From the NCBI GenBank assembly GCA_020847535.1, contig JADLBU010000127.1:1-64000 (forward strand): a stretch of DNA of 64,000 nt, read 5' to 3'. The notes beneath the pieces were generated by a model, which saw only the letters and a program-made list of their open reading frames with translations, did no database searches and was not told the origin of the DNA. This stretch comes from Phycisphaerales bacterium (GTDB lineage: Bacteria; Planctomycetota; Phycisphaerae; Phycisphaerales; UBA1924). Below are positions 38,140 through 47,316 of this stretch, piece after piece. A program made the translations under genes and the position numbers. Each line of letters begins with the position of its first letter. Positions within the stretch are counted from its first letter, which is position 1.

Positions 38140-39510
38140 TCACTTCCGCCTGGTCATGAACTCCAGCACATCCACCTTGCTCACGATCCCCACGATCTGG
38201 TTGTTATCCACCACCACACCCACCTGGTCGGTCTCGAAGATCCGGAACAGCTCCTCGATGCGGGCCTTGGGATAGATGAGTCCACCGATGGCGCTCGCGA
38301 TCGCCGTCGCCGGGCTGGTCGGGGTCACCCGCCCCTCGTTCAGCCCGCGCAGGACATCCACCTCGTGGACCATCCCGACCGGATTGCCCTTGGCATCGAC
38401 CATCGGCACCTGCGAGACGCCGTGGTTCTTGAAGAGGGCGATCACATCCCCGACGCTGTGCGTCTGCTTGGCGGTGATGACCTGGGCGCTGCCGCGAGCC
38501 TTGACGATGTCCTCGACCAGCCCCAGGTCGCGATCCCCACCCAGGAACCCGTAGTCCTTCATCCACGAATCCTGCAGGAACTTGGTGATGTATCGCGTAC
38601 CCGAATCCGGAAGCACCGTGACGATGGTCTTGCCCTTCCCAAGCTGCTTGGCGAGCTTGGCGGCGATATGGACGTTGGAGCCCGAGGATCCGCCGCAGAA
38701 GATGCCCTCCTCCCGCACCAGCCGCCGAGCCATCGCGAACGATTCCTTGTCATTGACCTGGTAGAACTCATCGACCACCGAGTAATCCATCGCCTGGCAC
38801 AGGATGTCCTCACCCACACCCTCGACCTTGTACACATGCGGCGTCGGCATGGTCTTGGTGTAGAAGTAGTGGTAGTGGATCGACCCGATCGGATCGACAC
38901 CCACGATCTTGACGTTGGGAGCCTTCTTCTTGAAGAAGCGGCCGATGCCCGAGACCGTGCCGCCTGTACCGGCGCCGGCGATCACCATGTCAACCTTGCC
39001 GCCGGTGTCTTCCCAGATCTCAGGGCCCGTGGAGAGCTCATGGGCGGTGATGTTGTCGGGGTTGTGGTACTGGTTGACGTAGAACGAGTTGGGCGTTTCG
39101 CGGGCGATCCGCTTGGCAGTCTCGACGTAGTGCTGCGGCGAATCGCCTGGGACATCGGTCGGCGTGATGACCACCTCGGCCCCGAACCCCTTGAGCATGT
39201 TGACCTTCTCGATGCTCATCTTGTCGGGCATCGTGAAAACACACCGATACCCCTTGACCGCCGCCCACATCGCCACCCCCTGCCCGGTGTTGCCCGAGGT
39301 GTTCTCGACGATCGTCCCCCCGGGCTTGATCTTCCCGCCCTTCTCAGCCTGGTCAAGGATGTAGACCGCCATCCGGTCCTTGATGGACCCGGTGGGGTTC
39401 ATGTGCTCGCACTTGACGAGGATGGTGGCATCGTCGGGGTTGGTGACCTTGTTGAGCTTGACAAGCGGCGTGCGGCCGACGGCTTCGAGGATGTTATTGC
39501 TGATCGCCAA
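38140..39510 (-). CDS. Cystathionine beta-synthase with C-terminal CBS pair
   Basis: 456 residues. Residues 1-320 are a fold-type II PLP enzyme with the Schiff-base Lys in NPTGSIKDRMA, the SGNTGQG phosphate/substrate loop, and GAGTGGTVSGIGRF. The last 130 residues are two CBS motifs (GVSQVPMVDAKGNPVGMV and QVGVVVDNNQIVGIVSKVDV), the regulatory Bateman module that binds AdoMet in animals. It condenses serine (or O-acetylserine) with homocysteine or sulfide. The heme-binding N-terminus of the animal enzyme is absent. It stands alone; a 15-G tract lies 41-55 bp upstream of the start. Confidence 0.93.
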   Translation of the reverse strand: MAISNNILEAVGRTPLVKLNKVTNPDDATILVKCEHMNPTGSIKDRMAVYILDQAEKGGKIKPGGTIVENTSGNTGQGVAMWAAVKGYRCVFTMPDKMSIEKVNMLKGFGAEVVITPTDVPGDSPQHYVETAKRIARETPNSFYVNQYHNPDNITAHELSTGPEIWEDTGGKVDMVIAGAGTGGTVSGIGRFFKKKAPNVKIVGVDPIGSIHYHYFYTKTMPTPHVYKVEGVGEDILCQAMDYSVVDEFYQVNDKESFAMARRLVREEGIFCGGSSGSNVHIAAKLAKQLGKGKTIVTVLPDSGTRYITKFLQDSWMKDYGFLGGDRDLGLVEDIVKARGSAQVITAKQTHSVGDVIALFKNHGVSQVPMVDAKGNPVGMVHEVDVLRGLNEGRVTPTSPATAIASAIGGLIYPKARIEELFRIFETDQVGVVVDNNQIVGIVSKVDVLEFMTRRK

Positions 39511-39550
39511 GCAGAGCCTCCTGTTCCGGCCCGCGGAACCGCGGGTACGT

Positions 39551-39565
39551 GGGGGGGGGGGGGGG
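39551..39565. repeat. Homopolymer of 15 G
   Basis: An uninterrupted run of 15 G on the plus strand (C on the coding strand of the cystathionine beta-synthase gene), 41-55 bp before its start codon and 57 bp beyond the stop of the serine hydrolase gene. It sits where the promoter spacer or leader would be. Confidence 0.95.
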
Positions 39566-39622
39566 TGGGGAGAAGGCTAGGCAGGCATTCTCCTCCCATC
39601 GGCAGAGGCAATCCTCGCTCAT

Positions 39623-41356
39623 TCAACCCGGCGCCCGCTTCAGATACCGCATCCCACTCGCCCGCGAGGTATTCATGATGAACCCATCGACCTTGCCATC
39701 GCTCCCGCGGGTAAAGACCGCCTCGAACCCCCACACGGAGAACGAATTCGAGGCATCCCGGCTCAGTGGATACGGCTCGGCTTCTCCAGCGCCCGCGAAC
39801 CAGAGCTGACCGGCGGACACGGATGCCTTCACCGAACCGCCGATCTCATCGCTGTCGTACATCCCCTCGAAGTCGGCAAGGCCGGCGGCGGGATCGGTCA
39901 GCGTCTCAATCGGCATCAGCCGGACTTGGGGCGTGTCGGCGATCGTCTGTGTGAGCGAGATGATCTTCCCGCGATCATCCGTGCGGAACGCCAGCCGCGC
40001 AAGCTGCGGGCGATCCGTGGATTCAAACTCCATCGCCCCGATCGGCCGAGCCGAGAACCGCAGCCCTGAACTGCTCGCGATCGCCAGCGTGTCCCCGGCC
40101 CTCGTAACCGTCCAGATCGGCCCGGCATCAGCCTTGTAGCGGCCCAGGAACTTGTCCCAATCCCCCGACGACATCGAGACCGTGAGAGTTGCGGAAGGAG
40201 CCGCTGTCGCCTGTGCTTGGGGCGCAGCATCCGTGCCCGCCGCGCTGTCTGACAGGTACAGATCCGCCACCCGCCGCGCCATGATCGCCGAGTCAATCGT
40301 CACGATGTTCGCCAGGCAGATCACCGAGAGCTTCTGCTCCGGGAATCGCACCAGCTCCGCCCTGAACCCGCGCCACGCCCCCGCATGCGACACCATCCGC
40401 TGCCCGCGATGCGTGCCGATGAACAGCCCCGAGCCGTACCCGACCGGCCGACCGCCATCGAGCGTTCCCATCTTCTCCATCTGCTCGATGAACTCAGCCT
40501 TCCCCGCGCCGAGCTTGTTGTGATAGAAATTTGCATCCCACTTCGCCAGATCCTCGACCGTGGTGTAGATCCCGCCATCCCCCACGTTGTCCATCAGCGA
40601 TATCGCAAGCCCGTACCGTCCCGAGCCATCCTCGCGCGGAAAATAACTCTCCGCCCGATTCGGAATGATCGCCAGGTGGTCATCCCAGAACATCGTCGAA
40701 CTCATCCCCAGCGGTTCGAAGATCCGCTCCTTGGCAAACCGCGACATCGGCATCCCGGAGACACGGCGAACAATCTCCCCGAGCAGGAAGTAGCCGGTGT
40801 TCGTATAGCTGAACCGCTCCCCGGGCGGGAAGTTCAGGCCCTTCTGACGGAAGATGATCCCCAGCAAAAGCGAATCGGGATAGTCGTGCTCGATCGAGAG
40901 CCCGCCCAGACCCATGATCGATGTGTAATCGCGCAGCCCGCTGGTGTGGTGCAGCAGGTGGGCGATCGTGATCGGCTTCTCGTACTGCGGCAATTCGGGG
41001 ATGTGCTTGCGCACGTCATCCGTGATCGCCAGCTTGCCCTCCTCGGCAAGCAGCACAATGCACGCGGCCGTGAACTGCTTGGACGTCGATCCGACATCAA
41101 AGACGGTCTTGGGCGAGATCGGGATCCCGTAATCAAGATTCGCCGAGCCGTATCCACGCGAGTAGATGATCTTCTCATCCCGCACGATCGCCAGCGCAAC
41201 GCCGGGCGTCTCCGGACTCTTCCACTCCGCAAAGATCGCATCGATCGCCGCCGGTTCGGGATCGGCGGAGCCGGCGTGACAGATCCCGGAAAGCGAAAGC
41301 ACGAGCAGCATCGCCCCGAGTGCGACGAAATTCGGCTGAAATGCACGGCTTGTCAT
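39623..41356 (-). CDS. Serine hydrolase, class C beta-lactamase fold, with C-terminal beta domain
   Basis: 577 residues from MTSRAFQPN at 41356, with a signal peptide ending SGICHAG. The catalytic Ser-x-x-Lys is STSKQF, the Tyr motif is YTN in FSYTNTGYFLLGE, and the third motif is SHAGAWRGF. About residues 400-577 form a beta-rich DUF3471-type C-terminal domain found on many family members. It is the second such hydrolase in the window and only distantly similar to the one at 23106. Likely an exported esterase or peptidase of D-amino-acid peptides. Confidence 0.9.
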   Translation of the reverse strand: MTSRAFQPNFVALGAMLLVLSLSGICHAGSADPEPAAIDAIFAEWKSPETPGVALAIVRDEKIIYSRGYGSANLDYGIPISPKTVFDVGSTSKQFTAACIVLLAEEGKLAITDDVRKHIPELPQYEKPITIAHLLHHTSGLRDYTSIMGLGGLSIEHDYPDSLLLGIIFRQKGLNFPPGERFSYTNTGYFLLGEIVRRVSGMPMSRFAKERIFEPLGMSSTMFWDDHLAIIPNRAESYFPREDGSGRYGLAISLMDNVGDGGIYTTVEDLAKWDANFYHNKLGAGKAEFIEQMEKMGTLDGGRPVGYGSGLFIGTHRGQRMVSHAGAWRGFRAELVRFPEQKLSVICLANIVTIDSAIMARRVADLYLSDSAAGTDAAPQAQATAAPSATLTVSMSSGDWDKFLGRYKADAGPIWTVTRAGDTLAIASSSGLRFSARPIGAMEFESTDRPQLARLAFRTDDRGKIISLTQTIADTPQVRLMPIETLTDPAAGLADFEGMYDSDEIGGSVKASVSAGQLWFAGAGEAEPYPLSRDASNSFSVWGFEAVFTRGSDGKVDGFIMNTSRASGMRYLKRAPG

Positions 41357-41505
41357 TGAACCCTCTCCGTTTGCGACGAACGGATGCTCGTTACGCCCCA
41401 CTGTGACATTGTCACAGCCATCCCGCAGACTAGCTTGGACCCGGTGCCGCGGATATGTTTCACGAGTTGCCCGACCACGCGACTACACGATTGGCTGACC
41501 CTCAA

Positions 41506-42663
41506 CTAATCCCCCAGCACTTCCTCACAAATTTTCATCGCCTCCGGCAACGCCTCCGCAACCCGATCCCAATCCACGCTCGCGGGCGTCGGCACCACGT
41601 ACGCCTTGCGCTCATTGTCGGACATCAAATACGTCCGGATCGGCACCGTGCGCTGCTCCGTCTTGGCGAGCATGGCCTCGGTCTGCTGGGACATCAGGAA
41701 CTCGGCGAGCAGGCGGGCTTCCCTGGGATTGGGGCAGCCCTTGAGGACGGCGACCGTGTTGGGAATCACGATCGCCCCGAGGCTGGGCAGTTCCGTGCGC
41801 GCCGATGCCCCGCCCGGCGCTTCCTCGCCACGGCCGCCCGCGCCATCGGCAACCTTGGATTCGTTGGCCTCGTAATGCATCGCCACCGGCCAGGCGTTGA
41901 GCTGGGCCGACCACACATCATCCGTGTCCGTCAGCCCGACATCGATCTCACCCATCGAGAGCCCCCGCGCCACCGCCGAGTTGCCATCGTACAGCTTCAC
42001 CTCGTTGGCCTTGAGCGCCTCCAGCCAGCGGCGGAACTCCACCGGCCCATGCATCGCCGCCAGCGCAGCCATGTGCGCCCGCGTCGTGCCGAACTGAGGC
42101 CTGGCGATCCCGACCTTGCCCTTGAGAGCCGGCGCGGTGAGCTGCCGCAGCGTGGTGGGTGCATCGGTGCTCTTGATCCAGCGCGAGTTGTACGCGATCA
42201 CGCGGGCACGCTGGGCGAACGCGTGCCACGAACCATCGGCAGCCCTGAACTCCGCCGGCCAGGGTGTGCCGTTCGCGGGATCCAGCGGCGGGGATTCGAT
42301 CGGTTGCAGCAGGCCCTGCTTGGCAAGCAGGACCGTGCCCAGCGGCTCGCTGGACCACCACACATCGGCTCGCGGGTTGTCCTTCTCGGCGAGCAGCCGC
42401 TGGATCAGTCCGGTGGTCTTGGTCGCCTCGGTGTCCCCCACCATCTCGACGATGATGCCGAACTCGACGCGGAAACGGTCGGCGATCTCGCGGGCGATCG
42501 GATCATCCACGCTGGTGTAGAGCACCACGGTTCGCGGCGGAGGCAGCTTGTTGGCAGCGCGATCCCAGCGCCCGGACATCGCCAGGATCGCAAAGACGAT
42601 CGCCGCCAGCAGCACGACGACTGCGCCGATTCCAAACGCCCATTCCCGGGCGGTTCGAGCCAT
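41506..42663 (-). CDS. Extracellular solute-binding protein, FbpA/AfuA-like
   Basis: 385 residues from the ATG at 42663. One N-terminal membrane anchor (FGIGAVVVLLAAIVFAILAM) precedes a two-lobe binding fold: VVLYTSVDDPIAREIADRF is the typical first strand-helix of ferric iron-binding proteins, then ADVWWSSEPLGTVLLAKQGLL, FAQRARVIAYNSRW, LKGKVGIARPQFGTT and VGLTDTDDVWSA. No permease or ATPase is adjacent, so the transporter partner is elsewhere. The lack of an obvious Tyr pair means iron as substrate is only likely. It is divergent from the dioxygenase gene. Confidence 0.85.
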   Translation of the reverse strand: MARTAREWAFGIGAVVVLLAAIVFAILAMSGRWDRAANKLPPPRTVVLYTSVDDPIAREIADRFRVEFGIIVEMVGDTEATKTTGLIQRLLAEKDNPRADVWWSSEPLGTVLLAKQGLLQPIESPPLDPANGTPWPAEFRAADGSWHAFAQRARVIAYNSRWIKSTDAPTTLRQLTAPALKGKVGIARPQFGTTRAHMAALAAMHGPVEFRRWLEALKANEVKLYDGNSAVARGLSMGEIDVGLTDTDDVWSAQLNAWPVAMHYEANESKVADGAGGRGEEAPGGASARTELPSLGAIVIPNTVAVLKGCPNPREARLLAEFLMSQQTEAMLAKTEQRTVPIRTYLMSDNERKAYVVPTPASVDWDRVAEALPEAMKICEEVLGD

Positions 42664-42787
42664 GCCTGTTCCCCTGCGCGCGGACCTCCACCCGCCAGAC
42701 AAAGGTATACCACCAGTCGCGACGATTCGCACGACATTCTGCCATCCTTTGTCACCGGTGTTGACCCCACCTCGATATGCTGCTGTC

Positions 42788-43504
42788 ATGACCCGCATGC
42801 AAAGCAAACGCCAGGTCGGAAGCACCAAGGCCCGCAAGCCCAAGAAGTCAAGCACCGCAACCGTTCGCGTGCCCGCCAGGCCGCGGAAGTCCGCCGCCCG
42901 CAGCTCGTTGATGGGAGTATCCGACAACGGCGTTCGGCTGGGCACGCTGAACCTGGAAAAATGGATCAAGGCCAACCGGGCGAACCTCAAGCCCCCCGTC
43001 GGCAACCGCCAGCTCTTCACCGACAGCGACGATGTCATCCTCTTCGTCTCGGGCGGTCCCAACACCCGCAACGACTACCACGTCAACCCCACCGAGGAGC
43101 TCTTCTACCAGATCAAGGGAGACATCGCCGTCCGCATCCGCCCCCTCGATGACTCCTCGCCGCGCGATGTCATCATCAAGCAAGGCGAGCTCTTCCTCCT
43201 GCCGCGCTGGGTCCCCCATCGCCCGCAGCGGCCCGCCGGCACCGTCGGCCTCATCGTCGAGTTCCCCAGGCCCGACGGCCAGCTCGATGCCCTGCGCTGG
43301 TACTGCGCTTCGTGCGATGAACTGGTCAACGAGGCCCAGTGGCAACTCCGCAAGATCGATGAGGATCTCAAGATCATCATGGAGGCGTTCTGGGAGGGAC
43401 CCGAAGAGCAGCGGACCTGCCCGGGGTGCGGCGAGGTGATCCAGCGGGCCGGAGCGATCGAGCTCAAGCAAGGCAAGATCCGCAAGGCTCCCCGCTCCCG
43501 CTGA
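42788..43504 (+). CDS. nbaC: 3-hydroxyanthranilate 3,4-dioxygenase
   Basis: Opens the ring of 3-hydroxyanthranilate in tryptophan/kynurenine breakdown or NAD synthesis. The cupin core has NDYHVNPTEELFYQIKGDI, supplying the His/Glu iron ligands, and LPRWVPHRPQRPAGTVGLIVE for the second His. The C-terminus has two Cys pairs (CASC and CPGC), the rubredoxin-like second iron site of bacterial enzymes. The first 40 residues are a Lys/Arg/Ser-rich extension not typical for the family, so the Met at 42911 is an alternative start. No kynureninase or other pathway gene is near. Confidence 0.92.
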   Translation: MTRMQSKRQVGSTKARKPKKSSTATVRVPARPRKSAARSSLMGVSDNGVRLGTLNLEKWIKANRANLKPPVGNRQLFTDSDDVILFVSGGPNTRNDYHVNPTEELFYQIKGDIAVRIRPLDDSSPRDVIIKQGELFLLPRWVPHRPQRPAGTVGLIVEFPRPDGQLDALRWYCASCDELVNEAQWQLRKIDEDLKIIMEAFWEGPEEQRTCPGCGEVIQRAGAIELKQGKIRKAPRSR

Positions 43505-43548
43505 CTCGCGAAATGAATCCTGCCGACTTGGCCTTTTTCTATTAGCTG

Positions 43549-43587
43549 ATCCGCGTTCGTCCGCGAAATCCGCGGCTGCATTCTGCC
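43549..43587. repeat. Interspersed 38-bp repeat, copy 2 of 3
   Basis: Begins ATCCGCGTTCGTCCGCGAAA, identical to copy 1 over the first 29 bases and then diverged (CTGCATTCTGCC). It lies between the dioxygenase stop and the start of a zinc-ribbon gene. Confidence 0.75.
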
Positions 43588-43588
43588 T

Positions 43589-44047
43589 TTGCTGCGCGTG
43601 AGACTACGCGCAGTGCCCATCCCAACCTGCGAATACTGCGGCGACTCCCTCCAAGGCATCGGCTCCGAGGGAACCCGCCCGCTCTGCCCCGAGTGCGGTC
43701 ATCCATTCGATCCCGCCGCGCCATGGATGCCAGCACCCTGGCCATCACGGGCTCGGCTGTGTGTCTCCGCCTGCATGCCGCTGGCGATAGTCATCGCCGC
43801 GGTCGTGCTCGCCTCGATGTACCTGCCCATCCGCAACCCGCTCATCTGGCCCTTCTGGCTCATTTGGATCATCCTGATCGCCTACTTCACATTCAACTGG
43901 CCCTTCCAGTTCGCCAAGACCAGCGCACTCAACCATGAGCCCAAGCTCACCCGACGGACCGCCGCCCATCGGATCGCGATCCCGGCACTGATCCCCAACG
44001 CAGGCCTCGCGGCCGTGGCGTTCGTGATTCTGAACATCATCCTCTGA
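43589..44047 (+). CDS. Zinc-ribbon membrane protein
   Basis: About 145-152 residues. The N-terminal ribbon CEYCGDSLQGIG...CPECGHPFDP is followed by two membrane helices (MPLAIVIAAVVLASMYLPI and WPFWLIWIILIAYFTF) and a third at the C-terminus. Start codons are poor: TTG 43589, GTG 43598 or GTG 43613, of which 43613 gives the compact MPIPTCEYCG. This architecture recurs at 18979 and 54497 and is common in planctomycetes, with no known function. Confidence 0.7.
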   Translation: MLRVRLRAVPIPTCEYCGDSLQGIGSEGTRPLCPECGHPFDPAAPWMPAPWPSRARLCVSACMPLAIVIAAVVLASMYLPIRNPLIWPFWLIWIILIAYFTFNWPFQFAKTSALNHEPKLTRRTAAHRIAIPALIPNAGLAAVAFVILNIIL

Positions 44048-44084
44048 GCGCGCCGCAGCGAACGCCCGGCGATAACATGAGCCC

Positions 44085-45134
44085 ATGCGGACCTACCACG
44101 CCGGCGATTACATCGACCACTTCACCTCACTGGTCCTCGGCCACATCGATCGCGAGTACCCCAACAAGCTCGACCACGTCATCAACGATGCCGCGCAGCT
44201 CAAGAGCCCGCGGCAGATGCACCCCATCTTCTACGGTTCGTTCGACTGGCACTCCAGCGTCCACGGCCATTGGCTCCTGATCCGCGCCCTGCGGAACTAC
44301 CCCCGCCTGGGCCTGGCCGCACAGATCCGGGAGCTCCTCGATGCCCGCTTCACGCCCGCAAACGTTGCGATCGAGGTTGAGTACCTCGGAGAGCAGCGCC
44401 GCGAGACCTTCGAACGCCCCTACGGCTGGGCATGGCTCCTCAAGCTTGCCGCCGAGTTGAAAGCCACCACGAACCCCGCGAACGCTTCGCACGAGGCGCC
44501 ATCTCCCGAAACGCTCAACGCCTTCGCCCGCTGGGATGCCGCGCTCGCACCCCTCACCGAAGCGTTCGCCAGCCGCTTCCTCAAGTTCCTCCCCAAGGCC
44601 ACCTACCCCATCCGCGTCGGCACCCACCACAACACCGCCTTCGCACTCGCCCTCACGCACGACTACGCCCGGCTCGCAAGCAAGCCGCTCGCCGGCCTCA
44701 TCGATTCCACAGTTCGCCGCTGGTACCTGGCCGATGCCAACTACCCCGCATGGGAGCCCGATGGCAGCGATTTCCTCTCCCCCGGCCTGTGCGAGGCCGA
44801 GTGCATGCGCCGAATCCTGCCGCCGGCAGAGTTCCTTCCCTGGTTCGATCGCTTCTTCCCCAACCTCGCCAAGAGTGAGCCCGCAACGCTCTTCAAGCCC
44901 GCGATCGTCAGCGATCGCACCGATGGGCACATCACCCATCTCGATGGATTGAATCTCAGCCGCGCGTGGTGCTGGCGATCTCTTGGCAATGCGCTGCCCG
45001 AGGGGGATCCCCGCCGCTCGCTCGCCGAGCAGGCGTACAAGGTCCATCTCGAATCAGCCCTGCCGCATGTCACCGGGGACTACGCAGGGGAGCACTGGCT
45101 CGCCACGTTCGCGATGCTGGCGATGACCGAGTAG
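44085..45134 (+). CDS. DUF2891 family protein
   Basis: 349 residues, no signal peptide. The conserved HPIFYGSFDWHSSVHGHWLL, RPYGWAWLLKLAAEL and FLSPGLCEAECMRR blocks match what I know of DUF2891, whose members look like helical-toroid (alpha/alpha) enzymes related to glycoside hydrolases. Function unknown. It ends 7 bp before the stop of the convergent prpD-like gene. Confidence 0.85.
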   Translation: MRTYHAGDYIDHFTSLVLGHIDREYPNKLDHVINDAAQLKSPRQMHPIFYGSFDWHSSVHGHWLLIRALRNYPRLGLAAQIRELLDARFTPANVAIEVEYLGEQRRETFERPYGWAWLLKLAAELKATTNPANASHEAPSPETLNAFARWDAALAPLTEAFASRFLKFLPKATYPIRVGTHHNTAFALALTHDYARLASKPLAGLIDSTVRRWYLADANYPAWEPDGSDFLSPGLCEAECMRRILPPAEFLPWFDRFFPNLAKSEPATLFKPAIVSDRTDGHITHLDGLNLSRAWCWRSLGNALPEGDPRRSLAEQAYKVHLESALPHVTGDYAGEHWLATFAMLAMTE

Positions 45135-45141
45135 CCCTCGC

Positions 45142-46587
45142 TCACCCGCCCTGCTTCACCGTCAGCGGCAGGAACGTCCGGACATCCCCGACCGACTCCA
45201 TCGACAGGATCGCCGTCTTCAGCTTCTCGCACGCGGCCCGTCCGATCACCGCATCCCCCAGCGCGTGGAACTTGACCCCGATCTCCTCGGAGGTCATCGG
45301 ATCCCTCGGATCTCCCTTGGGCACATCCACCCGCGTCGAAAATGCCTTGCCCGCCGTCGTCGTGATCGTCACCCGCGACGGCTGGAACTTCGGGAAGAGC
45401 GCTTCGAACTCGTCGTTGGCGACCACCTTGACCATGTCCATCACCGGGATGAGCGACTTGTCGAGGATCCGCTCCTCCTTGAATTGAAGCGGCGTCACCA
45501 TGCCATCGACCAGCCCCACCGCCATGCAGTACGGCAGCGAGTGGTCGGCGGTCTCCTTGCTGTCCGGGCGATATTTGTGTGGATCCCCGAGGATGTCCGC
45601 CGCGCGGGCGATCACCTCGACGCGGATCTCGGCGACATCGGCCGGCTTTATCCCGTTGTCCTTGACGCACTTCATCATCGCCGTCAGCGGCGCATGGCTG
45701 AGGGCCTCGATCGGGAAGCTCTTCATGCCGCAGTCGATGATCCGGTAGTGATCCCCGCTCCCCGTCGGCAGCTTCGAGAGCAAGAGATCGGTGTCGAACT
45801 TTGCCGGCGCGCCCTTGTACTGGACATGTCCAAAGACCGCGTACAGGCCCTCCTTGCCGTCGAAGATGTGTTCGGGGCCCGAGTAGCCGCGTTTGGCGAG
45901 CAGGGCCGATTCGACTCCCATCCGGGTCGCCCACGGATCGACCGTGTTCTTCATGTTCGTCAGCTTGCCGGCGGTCACCGCGCCGGGAGTGAACGTGCGG
46001 CTCGCCGAGATCCCGATCGCCTGCACCATTTGCTCGACACTGAGATCCAGCACGCGCCCGGCGGCGATCGGGGCGGCGAACGCGGTCAGGGTCGCGTGGT
46101 GCCAGCCGTACTCACGGATCCCCGGGATGCCGAACTCGCACAGGCGCTGCTCGACCTCGTAGGCGATCACGGTCGCCAGGATCAGATCCTTGCCCGATTT
46201 GCCCAGGTGCTCGCAAAGGGCGAGCGGGCCGGCGATGATGTCGGATGGATGGCACGGATCGGCCTTCCAGTAGATGTCGTTGTAATCCATCGCGCGGATC
46301 ATGTGGTCGTTGAGGAAGGCAGCATCGACAGGGTTGGTCTTGAACCCCGAGACAAACGCGGTGCAAGAGCCGCCGCCCTTGCCGGTCATCTCCCGGTAGT
46401 GATCGAGCAGGATCCGGGCATCTTCCTGCTGGCTGCCGCCCAGCGCACAGCCCAGCGAATCAAACCAGAAAAGTCTGGCCTTCTCGATCGCCAACGCCGA
46501 CAGGTGCTCGTACCGCAACCCGCAGGCCCACTGCGCCAGGGTGTGCGAGAGGTACTTCTTGTTGGGATCAACGGCTTTTCCGCCCAT
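45142..46587 (-). CDS. MmgE/PrpD family protein (2-methylcitrate dehydratase-like)
   Basis: 481 residues from the ATG at 46587, chosen because GGAGAG lies six bases before it; ATGs at 46617 and 46644 are weaker. Family features are FDSLGCALGG, AFLNDHMIRAMDYNDIYW with the conserved acidic/His cluster (ADPCHPSDIIAG) and GIPGIREYGWHHAT. PrpD dehydrates 2-methylcitrate in propionate breakdown, but prpB and prpC are absent, so another hydroxy-acid dehydratase or cis-aconitate decarboxylase-like role is possible. Confidence 0.88.
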   Translation of the reverse strand: MGGKAVDPNKKYLSHTLAQWACGLRYEHLSALAIEKARLFWFDSLGCALGGSQQEDARILLDHYREMTGKGGGSCTAFVSGFKTNPVDAAFLNDHMIRAMDYNDIYWKADPCHPSDIIAGPLALCEHLGKSGKDLILATVIAYEVEQRLCEFGIPGIREYGWHHATLTAFAAPIAAGRVLDLSVEQMVQAIGISASRTFTPGAVTAGKLTNMKNTVDPWATRMGVESALLAKRGYSGPEHIFDGKEGLYAVFGHVQYKGAPAKFDTDLLLSKLPTGSGDHYRIIDCGMKSFPIEALSHAPLTAMMKCVKDNGIKPADVAEIRVEVIARAADILGDPHKYRPDSKETADHSLPYCMAVGLVDGMVTPLQFKEERILDKSLIPVMDMVKVVANDEFEALFPKFQPSRVTITTTAGKAFSTRVDVPKGDPRDPMTSEEIGVKFHALGDAVIGRAACEKLKTAILSMESVGDVRTFLPLTVKQGG

Positions 46588-46728
46588 GGCTGGCTCTCCG
46601 GGGATTTCCGCCATCATACCGGATTCCGCCGCGGGATGGGCCACTCACAGCGCAGGTTGACCAATCCCATCGCCGCCAGATAGGCTGAATCGCCGTCAAC
46701 CTTGTCCATCCGGCAGGAGCACACGGAG

Positions 46729-47244
46729 ATGCGCATGTTGATCTACATCGCGATCGCCTTCATCGGCCTGCTCATGCTCGCGATCGGCATCACGGGCATC
46801 CTCGGATCCAGACTCCCCGAGACCCACACCGCATCGATGTCCATCGAGGTCGGGACACCCATCGACAAGGTCTGGGCGGTCATCGACGATGTCCAGGCGT
46901 TCCCGACGTGGCTGACGGACATCAACAAGATCGAGATGCTCTCCGATCGCGAGGGTCGCCGCGCCTTCCGCCAGACCCAGGGCCGCAACTCCTTCGTTCT
47001 CGAAGAGACTGTCAAACAGCCGCCCACGCTGGTGACGCGCACGATCACCGATGACAGCAACATGTTCACCGGAAGCTGGGAGCACCGCTTCGAGGATCTG
47101 GGCAACGGCCGCACGCGGATCACCATCACCGAGAACGGCAAGGTGAGCAGCGTGATCCCCCGGGCGATCATGCACTACACGTTCGGTGAGGACTACTACC
47201 TGAAGAAGTTCGGGGATGCGCTCAAGGCGAAGTTTGGGAGCTGA
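46729..47244 (+). CDS. Membrane-anchored SRPBCC (START-like) protein
   Basis: 171 residues. One N-terminal membrane helix (LIYIAIAFIGLLMLAIGITG) is followed by a polyketide-cyclase/dehydrase-type START domain: TPIDKVWAVIDDVQAFPTW, the central beta strands and a long C-terminal helix (YYLKKFGDALKAKF). It may bind a hydrophobic ligand. The second Met (46735) is better spaced from GGAG and could be the real start. Confidence 0.82.
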   Translation: MRMLIYIAIAFIGLLMLAIGITGILGSRLPETHTASMSIEVGTPIDKVWAVIDDVQAFPTWLTDINKIEMLSDREGRRAFRQTQGRNSFVLEETVKQPPTLVTRTITDDSNMFTGSWEHRFEDLGNGRTRITITENGKVSSVIPRAIMHYTFGEDYYLKKFGDALKAKFGS

Positions 47245-47276
47245 CCTCGCGGTCCGCCACATCTTCTCTGTTCCGA

Positions 47277-47316
47277 ATCCGCGTTCATCCGCGCAATCCG
47301 CGGCCGCCTTTCTGCC
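47277..47316. repeat. Interspersed 38-bp repeat, copy 3 of 3
   Basis: Begins ATCCGCGTTCATCCGCGCAA and ends CGGCCGCCTTTCTGCC. Two substitutions distinguish it from copy 1 in the core. It fills the gap between two convergent genes and abuts the DinB gene's stop codon. Confidence 0.75.

Noticed and set aside
37978-39678. 566-codon plus-strand frame opposite cystathionine beta-synthase
   Set aside because: Shadow frame; the minus-strand product is an unmistakable PLP enzyme.
45142-46587. Full propionate (methylcitrate) pathway around prpD
   Set aside because: No prpB or prpC-like gene lies nearby; the citrate synthase domain at 61603 is fused to a CoA ligase and is far away.
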